This document shows, piece after piece, positions 4,976 through 5,204 of a stretch of 5,204 bases of DNA (position 1 is the first letter of the stretch; each line of letters begins with the position of its first letter). The translations under genes were made by a program, and so were the position numbers. The stretch is taken from positions 1 through 5,204 of the forward strand of contig SYDM01000049.1 of NCBI GenBank assembly GCA_005801485.1, read 5' to 3'. The notes beneath the pieces are model-generated. The model saw nothing but the letters and a program-made list of their open reading frames with translations. It had not been told where the DNA came from and ran no database searches. The stretch comes from Rickettsiales bacterium (GTDB lineage Bacteria; Pseudomonadota; Alphaproteobacteria; Pelagibacterales; Pelagibacteraceae).

Positions 4976-5204
4976 ATGAGAATTGAAGAAGAATTAAAAC
5001 TAGATTATTCGGATGTTCTTTTTAGACCAAAGAGAAGCACTTTGGCCAGCCGAAAAGAAGTTGATCTTAGCAGAACTTACAAATTCAGATATAGCCAAAA
5101 TGAATGGTCAGGAGTTCCTATCATGGCTTCAAATATGGATGGAGTTGGTGAAATGGGTGTAGCTGAAAAACTATCTGAGTTTAACATGATTACATGCCTA
5201 ACTA
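4976..5204 (+). CDS. guaC: GMP reductase, N-terminal part (3' end outside window)
   Basis: The first 76 residues of an IMP dehydrogenase/GMP reductase family protein are present, and the frame runs off the right edge. GMP reductase converts GMP to IMP and ammonia using NADPH, returning guanine nucleotides to the common purine pool. The N-terminus MRIEEELKLDYSDVLFRPKR (1-20), then STLASRKEVDL (21-31), WSGVPIMASNMDGVG (44-58) and the following helix closely match the start of E. coli GuaC as I recall it. They differ from GuaB, which has a different N-terminus and a CBS-domain insertion later on. The catalytic cysteine lies beyond the window, so activity cannot be judged. The gene is downstream of mnmA in the same direction, but an intervening terminator and its own promoter indicate separate transcription. 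The ATG at 4976 is supported by the match to the family N-terminus. Confidence 0.93.
   Translation, partial: MRIEEELKLDYSDVLFRPKRSTLASRKEVDLSRTYKFRYSQNEWSGVPIMASNMDGVGEMGVAEKLSEFNMITCLT

Overview
The window is very AT-rich and densely packed, and it reads as core genome of a streamlined marine alphaproteobacterium, most likely of the SAR11/Pelagibacterales type. The evidence is strong A/T bias at third codon positions, near-zero or overlapping gene spacing, no visible Shine-Dalgarno sequences, and alphaproteobacterial versions of MnmA, RecX and a DUF3553 protein. The taxonomic call is inference from composition and protein style, because no rRNA gene is present. I see no tRNA or rRNA gene, insertion sequence, CRISPR array or phage gene.

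Layout from left to right: (1) a 3'-truncated minus-strand gene with a possible glycosyltransferase-like N-terminus (1-539), divergent from (2) a single-domain rhodanese on the plus strand (579-977). (3) A minus-strand pair follows, an ABA4-like four-helix membrane protein (1558-2028) and a DsbA-fold HCCA-isomerase/GST-kappa family protein (978-1565). They overlap by 8 bp, and the second gene's stop codon abuts the rhodanese stop. (4) recX on the plus strand (2055-2615) diverges from that pair. (5) A minus-strand trio comes next: a DUF3553 mini-protein (3500-3682), a CysQ-type phosphatase (2734-3513) and a 47-residue single-helix membrane protein (2598-2741). All three overlap, and the last also overlaps the 3' end of recX. 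(6) mnmA on the plus strand (3718-4851) diverges from the trio and ends at a compact terminator hairpin. (7) The 5' end of guaC, GMP reductase (4976-5204, cut by the window edge), has its own promoter.

The genes alternate in direction, so three very short divergent spacers (26-39 bp) must each hold two promoters. In each, a TATAAT-like box lies close to the start codon, which implies leaderless or nearly leaderless mRNAs. Functions are mostly housekeeping: tRNA thiolation (MnmA), control of RecA (RecX), nucleotide and PAP metabolism (GuaC, CysQ) and sulfur transfer (rhodanese). The less understood parts are the ABA4-like/HCCA-isomerase pair, the DUF3553 protein, the 47-residue membrane protein and the truncated left-edge gene. 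I found no convincing evidence of a new multi-gene system such as a defence island or biosynthetic cluster.
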